Shown here: positions 44,839 through 52,615 of the stretch, one piece after another
How positions within the stretch are numbered: position 1 is the first letter of the stretch
How the letters are laid out: every line of letters starts with the position of its first letter
Assembly (NCBI RefSeq): GCF_034008635.1
Contig: NZ_CP125378.1
Coordinates: forward strand, 5,766,501 to 5,830,500
Source of the DNA: Pseudomonas sp. P8_229
GTDB taxonomy: Bacteria > Pseudomonadota > Gammaproteobacteria > Pseudomonadales > Pseudomonadaceae
Reading direction: 5' to 3'
Length of the DNA: 64,000 bases
Made by a program: the position numbers and the translations under genes
Notes under the pieces: generated by a model
What the model saw: the letters and a program-made list of their open reading frames with translations, nothing else
What the model was told of the DNA's origin: nothing
Databases searched by the model: none

Positions 44839-44846
44839 CTTAAAAA

Positions 44847-44877
44847 CCCCGTAGATCAATGATCTACGGGGTTTTTT
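44847..44877 (+). terminator. Intrinsic terminator after tRNA-Cys
   Basis: CCCCGTAGATC, an AAT loop, GATCTACGGGG, then TTTTTT: a perfect 11-base stem and U-tract ending the pgsA-tRNA transcript. A diverged copy lies at 47170-47202. Confidence 0.93.
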
Positions 44878-44880
44878 ATT

Positions 44881-45204
44881 GTCTGCGAAAAAGTGGGGTG
44901 TTCCGCAGTTCTTGAGGGGGTTCCGCAACTTATCGCGCTGGCTACGTGGTTTTATTGGGGCTTTTGGTTTTTTTCGTGGTGCTGCTGAGTTGACGCCAGG
45001 TGGCTGTCAAAAAACGATTTCAGAATGAAATACGTTGTTGCTACAGGTGAGCCCTTGAACCTGACGTTATCTAACAATTTCAATTAAAGGGTTGCGCAAC
45101 TACGTCGCTGGCCTAATCTAATTTGCGCGTTCGGGTTCATAGTGATGCAGCTGAGCGATAGCCCGGAAGAGGAAGGAAATTTTAATTTTTCAAGGAGCGT
45201 GCAA
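44881..45204 (+). other. Left end of the tRNA-Cys island, non-coding
   Basis: About 320 bases of lower-GC sequence before the VWA gene. It holds TTCCGCA at 44901 and 44921; the same octamer TTCCGCAA recurs near the right end (47000, and inverted at 47062), suggesting recombinase or accessory-protein binding sites. No gene is seen. Confidence 0.5.
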
Positions 45205-46626
45205 GTGACCACCACTGATAATACGAAAAAGGTCGACCTAGTCTTTTTAATCGACTCTAGTAACTCAATGAAGGATGAAGCATCCGCGCTCAGTGCAAGG
45301 CTCAATGCGGCAATCGAGCAGGCGAGTAAAGCCTGTCCTTCGGATTTACGTGTTGAGTTTCTTGGTATTGAGGGTACTTTTGGCAATTCAAAATTTGATA
45401 AGAGCGCACGTAGCTATCTTACCGGGACGCTTGGGGTCGAGGACGGTAAGATCAAAGGCCGAAAAGCCAGTGCCGTCGGTAATCCAGCACAGGAGGATGT
45501 AGCGCCGGCTGCCGAAGACATCATCAAATATTTTGACTGGCGCAAAGGAGCGGAAAGAAACCTCTTCGTATTGGGAGATGAAAGCCTGTACGGCGGAGAG
45601 ATGGTACTGAATGCAGAGCGCATTAAAGCCTGTGATGATGCCATCGACACCGCACTGGCCCATACTGTTAAGGTTCACTCTTATCTGGGAACTCCGCACC
45701 ATACTCTGCCTTACCCTACACCTGCTGATGAAGAGGCCATGGTTAAGGAGTACAAGCGTCTTGCATTACGCACCGGCGGTGAACATTATATTTACACCAA
45801 AGGCATTGCTGATTTCTCCCAAGTACTGAAAAACGCTATCTGCGCCAGCAAGGTACCCCATCAGGAAAGTGTCGAAGAGAAGAAAGAAGAGGCCGATAAG
45901 TTGGAGGGTAAAGATCCTGTCGATAAGCCAGATAATACTGCTTCAGGAAATAGTAATCTCTGCGAGCAACTCCCCGAGATTGTCAAAGCGGTTAATACGT
46001 TGGCCGACGTACTGAAAGGTCTGGTTGAGTCCTGCGCCCCGAGCAGCAATAGAGAAAAACACGCTTGTCATTGTCATGAACATGATGCGAAAAAAGACAC
46101 TGGGAATAACAGTGCTGAGCAATCTGGGAATAGTAACCCCGGGGTGGAAGAGCAGCCCCAGGTATCCGAATTCGTCGATAAAACGATGTTTACTGATGGC
46201 GACTGGAACCAATGGGAAGCCGGGCCCGTCGGGCATGACTGTCAACTTGTCGATTACGCGAAGCAAAAAACTAAAGGTCTTTATTTTAAAACAGCTGCGA
46301 ACAAAGCGCATGCCGGCACTATCCTGAAGAAAACTCTGGTGGGATTGGAACCAGGGCAAGAGTATTCGTTTCTGATCCGCGCCAAGCGGGTGATCGGGAA
46401 GTTTAGTACACCGAAGCTCTCATTGAGCGTTGACGGTAAAGACATCAGTGGTGTGGTAGAGCTGATAACTACAGATGAATGGGTGACAATAAAAGGGAAC
46501 TTCACCGCGGGAGCGGGGCCGACAAATCTGGAGGTGATCAGTCATGAAAATGACAGCAATGGCAATGATTACCATGTGGGACGTCTGGTGATTGCCAATC
46601 CCGGAAACCCGGCTTTAGACATTTGA
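45205..46626 (+). CDS. VWA-domain cargo protein of the tRNA-Cys island
   Basis: A 473-residue protein of unknown function. A VWA domain spans about residues 10-220, with the MIDAS motif DSSNSMKDEAS near 18-28 and metal-site residues later (TLPYPTPADEEAM region). An acidic/Lys-rich linker follows (EEKKEEADKLEGKDPVDKPD). Then come a helical segment, a His/Cys cluster KHACHCHEHDAKK, and a C-terminal beta domain of about 140 residues that resembles carbohydrate-binding modules (DGDWNQWEAGPVGHDCQL, then LVGLEPGQEYSFLIRAKRV). No signal peptide is seen. I chose GTG 45205 because AAGGAG lies seven bases before it and it opens directly into the domain; ATG 45145 would add 20 residues. GC and codon use are below the neighbours. 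Confidence 0.8.
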   Translation: MTTTDNTKKVDLVFLIDSSNSMKDEASALSARLNAAIEQASKACPSDLRVEFLGIEGTFGNSKFDKSARSYLTGTLGVEDGKIKGRKASAVGNPAQEDVAPAAEDIIKYFDWRKGAERNLFVLGDESLYGGEMVLNAERIKACDDAIDTALAHTVKVHSYLGTPHHTLPYPTPADEEAMVKEYKRLALRTGGEHYIYTKGIADFSQVLKNAICASKVPHQESVEEKKEEADKLEGKDPVDKPDNTASGNSNLCEQLPEIVKAVNTLADVLKGLVESCAPSSNREKHACHCHEHDAKKDTGNNSAEQSGNSNPGVEEQPQVSEFVDKTMFTDGDWNQWEAGPVGHDCQLVDYAKQKTKGLYFKTAANKAHAGTILKKTLVGLEPGQEYSFLIRAKRVIGKFSTPKLSLSVDGKDISGVVELITTDEWVTIKGNFTAGAGPTNLEVISHENDSNGNDYHVGRLVIANPGNPALDI

Positions 46627-46632
46627 ATATGG

Positions 46633-46661
46633 GGCCACAGATCTGTGGCCTCTTCTCTCTT
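46633..46661 (+). terminator. Terminator of the VWA gene
   Basis: GGCCACAG, AT, CTGTGGCC form a perfect eight-base stem seven bases after the stop, followed by TCTTCTCTCTT. Confidence 0.75.
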
Positions 46662-46762
46662 GCCTCCCACCCTGATCGCCAGTAAATCGCACGTACTGTG
46701 TAGTGCTCTAATGAAACCGGACACCCATTTAGGCGAGAATGCTCGCCAGATAGTGGTGTCTG

Positions 46763-46915
46763 ATGACCAAGCAACGTCGTTCCTTTTACGCTGAATTCAA
46801 ACGCGAGGCCGCAGGCCTCGTGCTTGATCAGGGCTATAGCCATATCGAAGCCTGTCGTTCGCTCGGGGTTGTCGAGTCCGCGTTGCGCCGCTGGGTCATC
46901 AGGAAACAGGGTTGA
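46763..46915 (+). pseudogene. Truncated IS3-family transposase OrfA
   Basis: Fifty codons starting MTKQRRSFYAEFKREAAGLV, with the helix-turn-helix continuing GYSHIEACRSLGVVESALRR, are the N-terminus of an IS3-group OrfA. It stops at TGA 46913 before the leucine zipper, and no OrfB follows. The upstream sequence GCTCTAATGAAACCGGACAC is probably the remaining IS end. Only a fragment of the element survives. Confidence 0.82.
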
Positions 46916-47110
46916 AAATGAGGTTCAAGCTACCAGGTAGATAGCTATCAACCGAGCCAGGAGTTTACCTGTCTCGCGATTGGTGGGGCGTGAAAAGAGT
47001 TCCGCAACGATATTTGCCCCCTTGATGGGACGTACCCTAGAGGGCTTCAGAAATCAGTAGCTTGCGGAACAAAATGCGTGCTAACCTATTGATCTACTTG
47101 GCTTTGTAGC

Positions 47111-47161
47111 GTGGATTGAAAATCCACCTGCGCCGGTTCGATTCCGACCTCGGCCTCCACT
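47111..47161 (+). repeat. Right attachment-like direct repeat (tRNA-Cys 3' fragment)
   Basis: Second copy of the 3' half of tRNA-Cys, with the anticodon triplet changed from GCA to GAA and one change in the variable region. There is no 5' half, so it is not a working tRNA. It closes the island begun at 44788. Confidence 0.85.
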
Positions 47162-47169
47162 ATAAACAA

Positions 47170-47202
47170 GCTCCGTAGATCCATGATTTACGGAGCTTTT
47201 TT
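47170..47202 (+). terminator. Duplicated terminator beside the tRNA-Cys fragment
   Basis: GCTCCGTAGATC, CAT, GATTTACGGAGC, then TTTTTT. It is a diverged copy of the tRNA-Cys terminator, with a compensated base pair change near the stem base. Confidence 0.85.
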
Positions 47203-47353
47203 ATTTCCAGTGTGCTGCAAGATTTAGTCTTGAAATCAGCCACTGTGAACTTGCTTCACCGGGAAGTGATGTATATATTTCCCGCTCTGCTTCACATGGC
47301 CCAACACTGTCAGGTTTGCTGATCGACTGATATGAGGGCTGCACCGCGCTACC

Positions 47354-47440
47354 GCCCGAATGGCGAAACTGGTAGACGCATGGGACTTAAAATCCCCCGC
47401 TCGTAAGGGCGTGCCGGTTCGATTCCGGCTTCGGGCACCA
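47354..47440 (+). tRNA. tRNA-Leu (anticodon TAA)
   Basis: An 87-base class II tRNA with acceptor arms GCCCGAA and TTCGGGC, the anticodon loop ACTTAAAAT with TAA, a long variable arm CCCGCTCGTAAGGGCG, the T-arm CCGGTTCGATTCCGG, and an encoded ACCA end. Confidence 0.97.
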
Positions 47441-47448
47441 TCTTGAAT

Positions 47449-47491
47449 CAAGGGTTTGCGGGCGAAAGCTGATGCAAACCCTTGTTTGTTT
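47449..47491 (+). terminator. Terminator after tRNA-Leu
   Basis: CAAGGGTTTGC pairs perfectly with GCAAACCCTTG across a 14-base loop, followed by TTTGTTT. Confidence 0.85.
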
Positions 47492-47522
47492 CTGGGTCGC
47501 AATTCTGACATTGGTTCGCAGT

Positions 47523-47700
47523 TCACTTTGTGGGCATGACCCTGTTGCCCGTGCCCTTGCCCTTGCGGATGTACTGCTCGGTCATCCACGGTGGTATGCC
47601 CAAGTTGATCCTCGACCCGCATGATGTCGCCGTTCGATTTTGCCTTGTCTGTGCCGGCCTTAGCGGGTAAATCGCGCATCTGGAGCACGGACGTCTCAAC
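47523..47700 (-). pseudogene. Phage-type tyrosine integrase, C-terminal remnant
   Basis: In one minus-strand frame, MRDLPAKAGTDKAKSNGDIM then EDQLGHTT; in a second frame, MTEQYIRKGKG then NRVMPTK and a stop. Joined across a one-base frameshift they reproduce the end of phage integrases, with the QLGHT box and the nucleophile Tyr in EQYIR. The N-terminal two thirds are missing. The gene end points toward tRNA-Leu, so the parent element probably used that tRNA. Confidence 0.7.
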
Positions 47701-47988
47701 TCCAACAGCCTCCCTGGCCCTATCACTTGCCGACAACGACTGTGCGCGTTTGCCTGCTGTCGCAGTCAGCAAACACCCGAGAATCGATTGAGACGTTGAC
47801 TGGCACAGAAGCAAATCAAAGCCTTGTCCACGCCGTGTTGCGCTCGAATTTTCCAGCGTCAACCGATCGAGCGTTGACATTACATGGCCACCTCCTATCG
47901 TTCTCCCCAGACCGCATCCAGGGACCGGATGTGCCGGACAGCCTTTGCGGGCGCGGTCGTTTATGCCATTCCAACCAGGAGCAGCAAA
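47701..47988. other. Non-coding stretch before the AidA-like gene
   Basis: About 290 bases between the integrase remnant and the next gene. I see no protein or RNA gene; it may be more decayed phage sequence plus the promoter of the next gene. Confidence 0.4.
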
Positions 47989-48510
47989 ATGTCCAGTGCG
48001 ACCCAAACCATTGATGTGTTGGTCAATATCGATGCCGATTACTTGCTCGCCCATCCCGGCGACGTAGGCGGCGCAATTTCCATGCTGGTGACGCGTGATG
48101 CTGTCGACAGCCATGCCAGCGGCAACACCGGCGAAGGCGGCAACGAGTTGTGGATTGACGTCAAACCCGGCGACAACATCCGCTGGCGCGCAACGACACT
48201 GTCGCGTAACTTCGACCGCATTGCATTGATCAAGGACGTCGAGAGCGGCGACCCGCATCAGGGCGGAGATTACCAGGGCACCATGACGAAACCGATAACG
48301 TTCAACGTTCCCGGTGTGGTGCTCTATCTGAACAAGGCGGCTCCCGGCGGTGTTTCCAAAACCGACGTGACCTACTCCCTGTGGCAATCCACTGCTCAGA
48401 ATCAAGGAAAGCTCTGGTACACAATCACCTTCGCTCTGTACGACCGTGACCTGAACCAGATTGGCCCGAACTACACCTGGGATCCCTACATCACCGTCAA
48501 TGACCAGTAA
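47989..48510 (+). CDS. AidA/PixA-family inclusion body protein
   Basis: A 173-residue cytoplasmic protein. MSSATQTIDVLVNIDADYLL, then NELWIDVKPGDNIRWRATTL and the C-terminal NYTWDPYITVNDQ are typical of the AidA/PixA inclusion body family, known in Burkholderia, Ralstonia and Xenorhabdus and often linked to quorum sensing or host interaction. ATG 47989 follows AGGAG by eight bases; longer in-frame starts give no family sequence. It is a single-gene unit ended by a strong hairpin. Confidence 0.85.
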   Translation: MSSATQTIDVLVNIDADYLLAHPGDVGGAISMLVTRDAVDSHASGNTGEGGNELWIDVKPGDNIRWRATTLSRNFDRIALIKDVESGDPHQGGDYQGTMTKPITFNVPGVVLYLNKAAPGGVSKTDVTYSLWQSTAQNQGKLWYTITFALYDRDLNQIGPNYTWDPYITVNDQ

Positions 48511-48585
48511 CTGAAATGCCCATGGCCTTGACCGGCTTCCTTCGCGGGTGACGGAGGCACATGACCGGGCTGTGTGCAGGCCCGA

Positions 48586-48632
48586 AAAAGGAGCCAGATT
48601 CATTTCAACAAAATGGATCTGGCTCCTTTCGT
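48586..48632. terminator. Terminator between AidA-like gene and convergent small gene
   Basis: AAAGGAGCCAGATTCATTT pairs with AAATGGATCTGGCTCCTTT (one mismatch) around a CAACA loop. It is flanked by A-rich and T-rich ends on both sides, so it can serve both convergent genes. Confidence 0.85.
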
Positions 48633-48646
48633 TTATAGCTCTGGCC

Positions 48647-48997
48647 TCAACCCCTCTCAGGACACTTGAAGCTCCAGGAGTAAATCTTCATGTCTTTGAC
48701 TTCTTCGCCAACCGTCGCGACGCCCAGGCAGGTTCCGTTCTTGATGTAGTTGAAACTGCAGAAGCGCAGGCCTTCCGTGCAAGATTCGATTTCATTGAAG
48801 CCTTTCTTCACGAGCGTGTTTTCGACCCCGAAATCACCCGAATAGGTCGGGTTTGGTTTCCAGTCATTTTTGATCAAGGCTTTTCGGGCGTTTAAAAATG
48901 GCATGTGTTCTTTGATCGGGACGTCTGTCGCATTGGCAAGGGGGTTGATGCCGCAAAGAAGGCTGATGAGGAGCGTTCCCATTGAGGAGTTCTGCAT
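48647..48997 (-). CDS. Small secreted protein of unknown function
   Basis: A 116-residue protein with a likely signal peptide (MQNSSMGTLLISLLCGINPL then ANATD). The mature part has FGVENTLVKKGFNEIESCTE, GLRFCSFNYIKNGTCLGVAT and a final FKCPERG. Four Cys residues in the mature part could form two disulfides. I do not recognise a function. Confidence 0.7.
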   Translation of the reverse strand: MQNSSMGTLLISLLCGINPLANATDVPIKEHMPFLNARKALIKNDWKPNPTYSGDFGVENTLVKKGFNEIESCTEGLRFCSFNYIKNGTCLGVATVGEEVKDMKIYSWSFKCPERG

Positions 48998-49422
48998 TTT
49001 TTGGGTGCCCAGAGTGTGCCACGAACGTTTCCGGCGACATCGGCAGATCTACACTGCTCGACTCGCAGAGTCAGCGCCATGATCGCAGTTTCGAAGACAA
49101 ATTTTCGTTGAATCTGTAAAGCAGGGAAGGCCAATTTTAACAAGGCCTCCAGTCATTTTGACGGCTCGTTCTTTTGCCTCTGTGCTCAAAACCGTTGGTC
49201 AGTTCTCAATGCAATCTCCCTGGCAAGAGACTACTTTTGTGATCTGGTCGGTAAAGTCGCGGGAGATTTCAAGAGGTCATTGAAGCGATAATCTGAGCTA
49301 GACCCCGTGACACCGACTTCAGGATGGATCTTGAACAAGGCGCGGTGCATCACCCGATAGGAATTCAGACATTCAGTCTGTGATGCGAACCCGCCATCTT
49401 TAGCGTGTTAAGGAGAACACAG
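48998..49422. other. Intergenic region without recognisable genes
   Basis: About 425 bases between two divergent small genes. I see neither REP element nor RNA gene; AAGGAG near 49410 belongs to the next gene. Confidence 0.45.
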
Positions 49423-49863
49423 ATGGCAATCAACCAAACACTCCAGACTTCGGATAAAACCGCTCTCGTCAAAGCCGAGGTGTACCGTTGGTACAATCTC
49501 TTCTTTCCGTGGTCGCGCGGCGTCTCCTCCCACTCGGAAGGTGCCATCAAGCCCTTGTACGATGCACTGGCGAATGAGTTTCGGGTGGTGCTCACCGACG
49601 GTCAGATCATGAGCCGGGCGGACTACTGGGAGCGACTTTGGGGCCTGTACGGCAAACGTGCCGGAAGCCCGGAATCGCACATCACCAATCTCTCGATCAC
49701 ACCGCTTCCAGGCGACTTCTTCCTCGCGGTCTTCGATCTCGTCAAGGACGGAATCGCCAAGAAGAAAGTCGATTCGGCGCTCATGCGCGTTGACCGCTCC
49801 TCTCCATCGGGAATTTCATGGATTTACGTCCACGAAAGCGAGCACGAGAGGGCGCTCTCGTAA
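49423..49863 (+). CDS. NTF2/SnoaL-like fold protein of unknown function
   Basis: A 146-residue protein. VYRWYNLFFPWSRGVSSHSE then LYDALANEFRVVLTDGQIMS and RADYWERLWGLYGKRAGSP suggest the alpha+beta NTF2/SnoaL fold, with the final strand pair ISWIYVHESE. AAGGAG lies 9 bases before ATG 49423. No catalytic residues can be assigned. Confidence 0.65.
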   Translation: MAINQTLQTSDKTALVKAEVYRWYNLFFPWSRGVSSHSEGAIKPLYDALANEFRVVLTDGQIMSRADYWERLWGLYGKRAGSPESHITNLSITPLPGDFFLAVFDLVKDGIAKKKVDSALMRVDRSSPSGISWIYVHESEHERALS

Positions 49864-50015
49864 GTCGTTCAGTTCCCTTGGTGATGGCTACAAGGCCTGA
49901 ATGTTCATAACGTTGACGAAATGACCAAGCCCAGCCCCGCGCTGGGCTTTTTCGTTTCTGCGATCCAGGCAGAAAACCAAGAGCCCGGACGTATCCGGGC
50001 CTCTGGGGCAAACAT

Positions 50016-50177
50016 TCAGCGCGAGTCAACTTCGTCTGCAATCCGGGCGTTTGATCTTTCCCTGCGCCTGCGAAGCCAACTGAAGAACGCGTGAACCGGG
50101 TGTAAAAACGCCGCAAGCACGCACAGCAGCATGATGATGAAAATGGCAATCAGCGGGAGGCTTTCGTGCGAGAACAT
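50016..50177 (-). CDS. 53-residue single-pass membrane microprotein
   Basis: MFSHESLPLIAIFIIMLLCV continues LAAFLHPVHAFFSWLRRRR and a polar tail ending DEVDSR. One transmembrane helix (about residues 8-27) is followed by an Arg cluster, predicting the C-terminus in the cytoplasm. AGGAG lies 9 bases before the ATG. I do not recognise the family. Confidence 0.6.
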   Translation of the reverse strand: MFSHESLPLIAIFIIMLLCVLAAFLHPVHAFFSWLRRRRERSNARIADEVDSR

Positions 50178-50439
50178 GGTGGGGTACTCCTGTAGTCACT
50201 ATGTCGGAACCCGCAGGCTAGACGCATCGAGCCGTGTTTGCGATGAACGTATGTTCATGTTCGGGTACTTGAACTGTGCTACGGAGGGCTCGCCAAAATG
50301 ATCGATTGTGGATCTGCGCAGGCCATTTTGCGCAGTCATCCTGGGGGCACTACAGGAGCGGGGTTGTAACGCGATAAACCCGCGACGTTCGGCGCTGGCC
50401 TTTGGTTGAGGGCAGCGCCGCGCGTGGAGTGATTGAATT

Positions 50440-50946
50440 TCAGCCGCGCTTCGGCAGTTTCCAGTTCGGACGAATGAAGTGGCAGGTGTAGCCATTCGGG
50501 ATCCGCTCCAGGTAGTCCTGATGCTCAGGTTCCGCTTCCCAGAATGGCCCCGCCGGTTCGATTTCGGTGACTACTCGGCCAGGCCACAATTTTGAGGCGT
50601 CGACGTCGGCAGCGGTGTCCTCGGCGATGTCGCGTTGCTGTTCGTTGAGGTAATAGATTGCCGAGCGATAGCTGGGGCCAAGATCGTTGCCCTGGCGATT
50701 GGGCGTGCTGGGGTCGTGGATCTGGAAGAAGAACTCGAGGATCTGCCGGTAGCTGATCACGGCCGGATCGAAAACGATTTCGATGGCTTCGGCGTGGTTG
50801 CCGTGGTTGCGATAGGTGGCGTTCGGCACATCGCCGCCGGTGTATCCGACTCGTGTCTGCAGCACGCCGGGATAGCGTCGCAGCAGGTCTTGCATGCCCC
50901 AGAAGCAGCCGCCGGCGAGAATGGCGGTTTCGGTTTGTCCGGTCAT
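50440..50946 (-). CDS. msrA: Peptide-methionine (S)-S-oxide reductase MsrA
   Basis: A 168-residue repair enzyme reducing Met-S-sulfoxide. The active site is [20 protein letters not shown] with catalytic Cys at residue 14, and [20 protein letters not shown] follows. The family sequence [20 protein letters not shown] is complete. No signal peptide; cytoplasmic. It lacks the extra N-terminal extension of the longer pseudomonad MsrA and probably is a second type (MsrA2). Confidence 0.93.
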   Translation of the reverse strand: MTGQTETAILAGGCFWGMQDLLRRYPGVLQTRVGYTGGDVPNATYRNHGNHAEAIEIVFDPAVISYRQILEFFFQIHDPSTPNRQGNDLGPSYRSAIYYLNEQQRDIAEDTAADVDASKLWPGRVVTEIEPAGPFWEAEPEHQDYLERIPNGYTCHFIRPNWKLPKRG

Positions 50947-51035
50947 GATCTGTGCGTCCTCTCGGTGACAGTGGGTATGGCCATTGTTATGAGGGCGCAT
51001 TGGCCAATTCCAAGGGTTACGATCTTGCCCGACGC

Positions 51036-51389
51036 TTAACCTTTTTCGTTTGAACGCTTTTCGGCGGTCACGATGCAAGCGGAGAAGAAGTTCTTTTGAA
51101 AGTCAGCGACCGCTTGTTGCTGCAGTGATTCTGAAGTGTAAACCGGGATCTGATAGGCCTCTCCAATCAGGATCTTGTACAAGTCGCTGACATACTTGTC
51201 TTGCGCGCCTTCAGCCAACTCCCAGAGTGAAGCTTTCGGCACACCGGCCTGTCGGCCTTTCATGATCTGTCTGGCCGAGTTTTCTGTGCGTTTGCACTCT
51301 TCGAAATCTGCACTGGGCAGAGCGGCTGCATGAGCGGAAAGGCTCAGGGTGATCATGGCAGCCGCTACAGCAAGTCTTGGTGTGTGCAT
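51036..51389 (-). CDS. Small exported protein of unknown function
   Basis: A 117-residue protein with signal peptide [20 protein letters not shown] then AAA. The mature part, [20 protein letters not shown] onward, is mostly helical with two Cys residues (ECKR, SACIV) that could be bridged. I chose ATG 51389 because it begins the signal sequence. No function is recognised. Confidence 0.7.
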   Translation of the reverse strand: MHTPRLAVAAAMITLSLSAHAAALPSADFEECKRTENSARQIMKGRQAGVPKASLWELAEGAQDKYVSDLYKILIGEAYQIPVYTSESLQQQAVADFQKNFFSACIVTAEKRSNEKG

Positions 51390-51569
51390 GAGGCGTCGTC
51401 CTTGAAAGTGTGGCCGAACTTTAACATTCGAGTCGCCGTTACACAGGGGCAATAAAAAGCCCCGGCGGTTGCGGCCAGGGCATTTTGCTCGGTCTGTTGG
51501 TTCGGGTCAGTACTTCACGCAAGGGGGAATGGACTAACAGTACTGCCGCGGCGTGGGCTGTTGAGGTCT

Positions 51570-51854
51570 TTATACAAAAGCTTGCCCGTGAAAGCCCCGT
51601 GGCAGACGTTGCGGCCCGGCCAGTGCGGTCAATCGTTCGATCCATTCCGATCGCCAGTTCGACGCGCCATGAACGGCCTTGGCATGACGAGCGGCACGCC
51701 GTGCAGCATTGCGTTGGGTTTTGCGCGCTTCTTTGTAGGCATCGGTGTTGCGGCAGCTGCGGCATTTGACGCGGTTGAGTTCCTGGCTCGAGGCTAGGTT
51801 GTTGCCCTTGTGACCACAAGCCAGATGTCCGTCTGTTTTGAAATGGATAACCAT
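51570..51854 (-). CDS. Small Cys-containing basic protein (possible zinc finger)
   Basis: A 94-residue protein. MVIHFKTDGHLACGHKGNNL then VKCRSCRNTDAYKEARKTQR shows Cys-Gly-His followed 20 residues later by Cys-x2-Cys, a possible zinc site. A very basic Ala/Arg helix follows (RNAARRAARHAKAV). AGGAG lies 9 bases before ATG 51854. Pseudomonads commonly carry such proteins; a nucleic-acid-binding role is a guess. Confidence 0.7.
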   Translation of the reverse strand: MVIHFKTDGHLACGHKGNNLASSQELNRVKCRSCRNTDAYKEARKTQRNAARRAARHAKAVHGASNWRSEWIERLTALAGPQRLPRGFHGQAFV

Positions 51855-51961
51855 GAACAGTCTCCTGGGGGACGTGTACAGATTATGACCTCCCACGACC
51901 CAGGGCGTTCGGTGCATCGGCCAAGTGGCTCGTCTGGTTACTGTCGTTTATTGCTGCGCGA

Positions 51962-52192
51962 TCATCTGAAGCGCGGCAATGGTCGTTCGACAGGTTGCAG
52001 CGAAGACAGTGTGCTGCGGATCAGCGGCGTGTCTTTTTCGATGTCGTTCAGGCGATCACGGATGCGCAGGGCGGTCGGATGTCCGCCTTGATGATCGACC
52101 CAGTCGGCGATCTCCTTGCAGGCCGCAGCAAGGCGCGCCTGACGGGAGTCGAGCAGGGTGAGGAGGGTGGTGATGGACTCTTTTTCGGACAT
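51962..52192 (-). CDS. Small hypothetical helical protein
   Basis: A 76-residue protein beginning MSEKESITTLLTLLDSRQAR. It is predicted all-helical, has no Cys and no signal peptide. GGAGGTGTTCC precedes the ATG, a strong ribosome-binding site. Function unknown. Confidence 0.65.
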   Translation of the reverse strand: MSEKESITTLLTLLDSRQARLAAACKEIADWVDHQGGHPTALRIRDRLNDIEKDTPLIRSTLSSLQPVERPLPRFR

Positions 52193-52314
52193 GGAACACC
52201 TCCGTTCAGAAAACCGTTGAGAGGCAGCAAAAAGCTCGCAGAGCTGCGAGCTCTCTGCCGTTGGGGCGCTGGTCCGTCAGCTGAATTGAGTATAGACCCG
52301 GCCTGTCAATTGCA

Positions 52315-52545
52315 TCAGCCGACCGACTGCCGCGCCGACACTGGCGAACTCGCGGCATTGAGCCGGTGGCATTCGCGTCGGGCATCTTCCTCGAGATCGT
52401 AGCCATCGCCGATGAAGCCGCCGGTACGGGTGTCGTTGATTCGATACCAACGGCTGGCCTCGGCGGGCTCATGCAGACTTTCCCCGGCGCGGCGGCCGTG
52501 AATGATGATCTTGTTGCACCGCTTCACGACAAAAATGTCTTCCAT
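52315..52545 (-). CDS. Small hypothetical protein
   Basis: A 76-residue protein beginning MEDIFVVKRCNKIIIHGRRA, then ASRWYRINDTRTGGFIGDGY and LEEDARRECHRLNAA. It looks like a compact beta domain plus a helix. The upstream in-frame extension has no ribosome-binding site, so I chose ATG 52545. Function unknown. Confidence 0.65.
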   Translation of the reverse strand: MEDIFVVKRCNKIIIHGRRAGESLHEPAEASRWYRINDTRTGGFIGDGYDLEEDARRECHRLNAASSPVSARQSVG

Positions 52546-52615
52546 GGCGTCACCACAGCAATTAGGTGTCAGATCAACTATAGAAGCCTTGGCCAATCGT
52601 GCAAAAAATAGACAG

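Noticed and set aside
45142..45204. Longer N-terminus for the island VWA protein
   Set aside because: AAGGAG is placed seven bases before GTG 45205, and the extra residues are not part of the domain; it remains an open alternative.
47102..47161. A second tRNA gene with anticodon GAA
   Set aside because: Only the 3' half of tRNA-Cys is present; the 5' half needed for a cloverleaf is absent.
47236..48603. A 455-codon minus-strand gene
   Set aside because: It crosses tRNA-Leu and runs antisense to the AidA-like gene; only the short integrase-like segment is meaningful.
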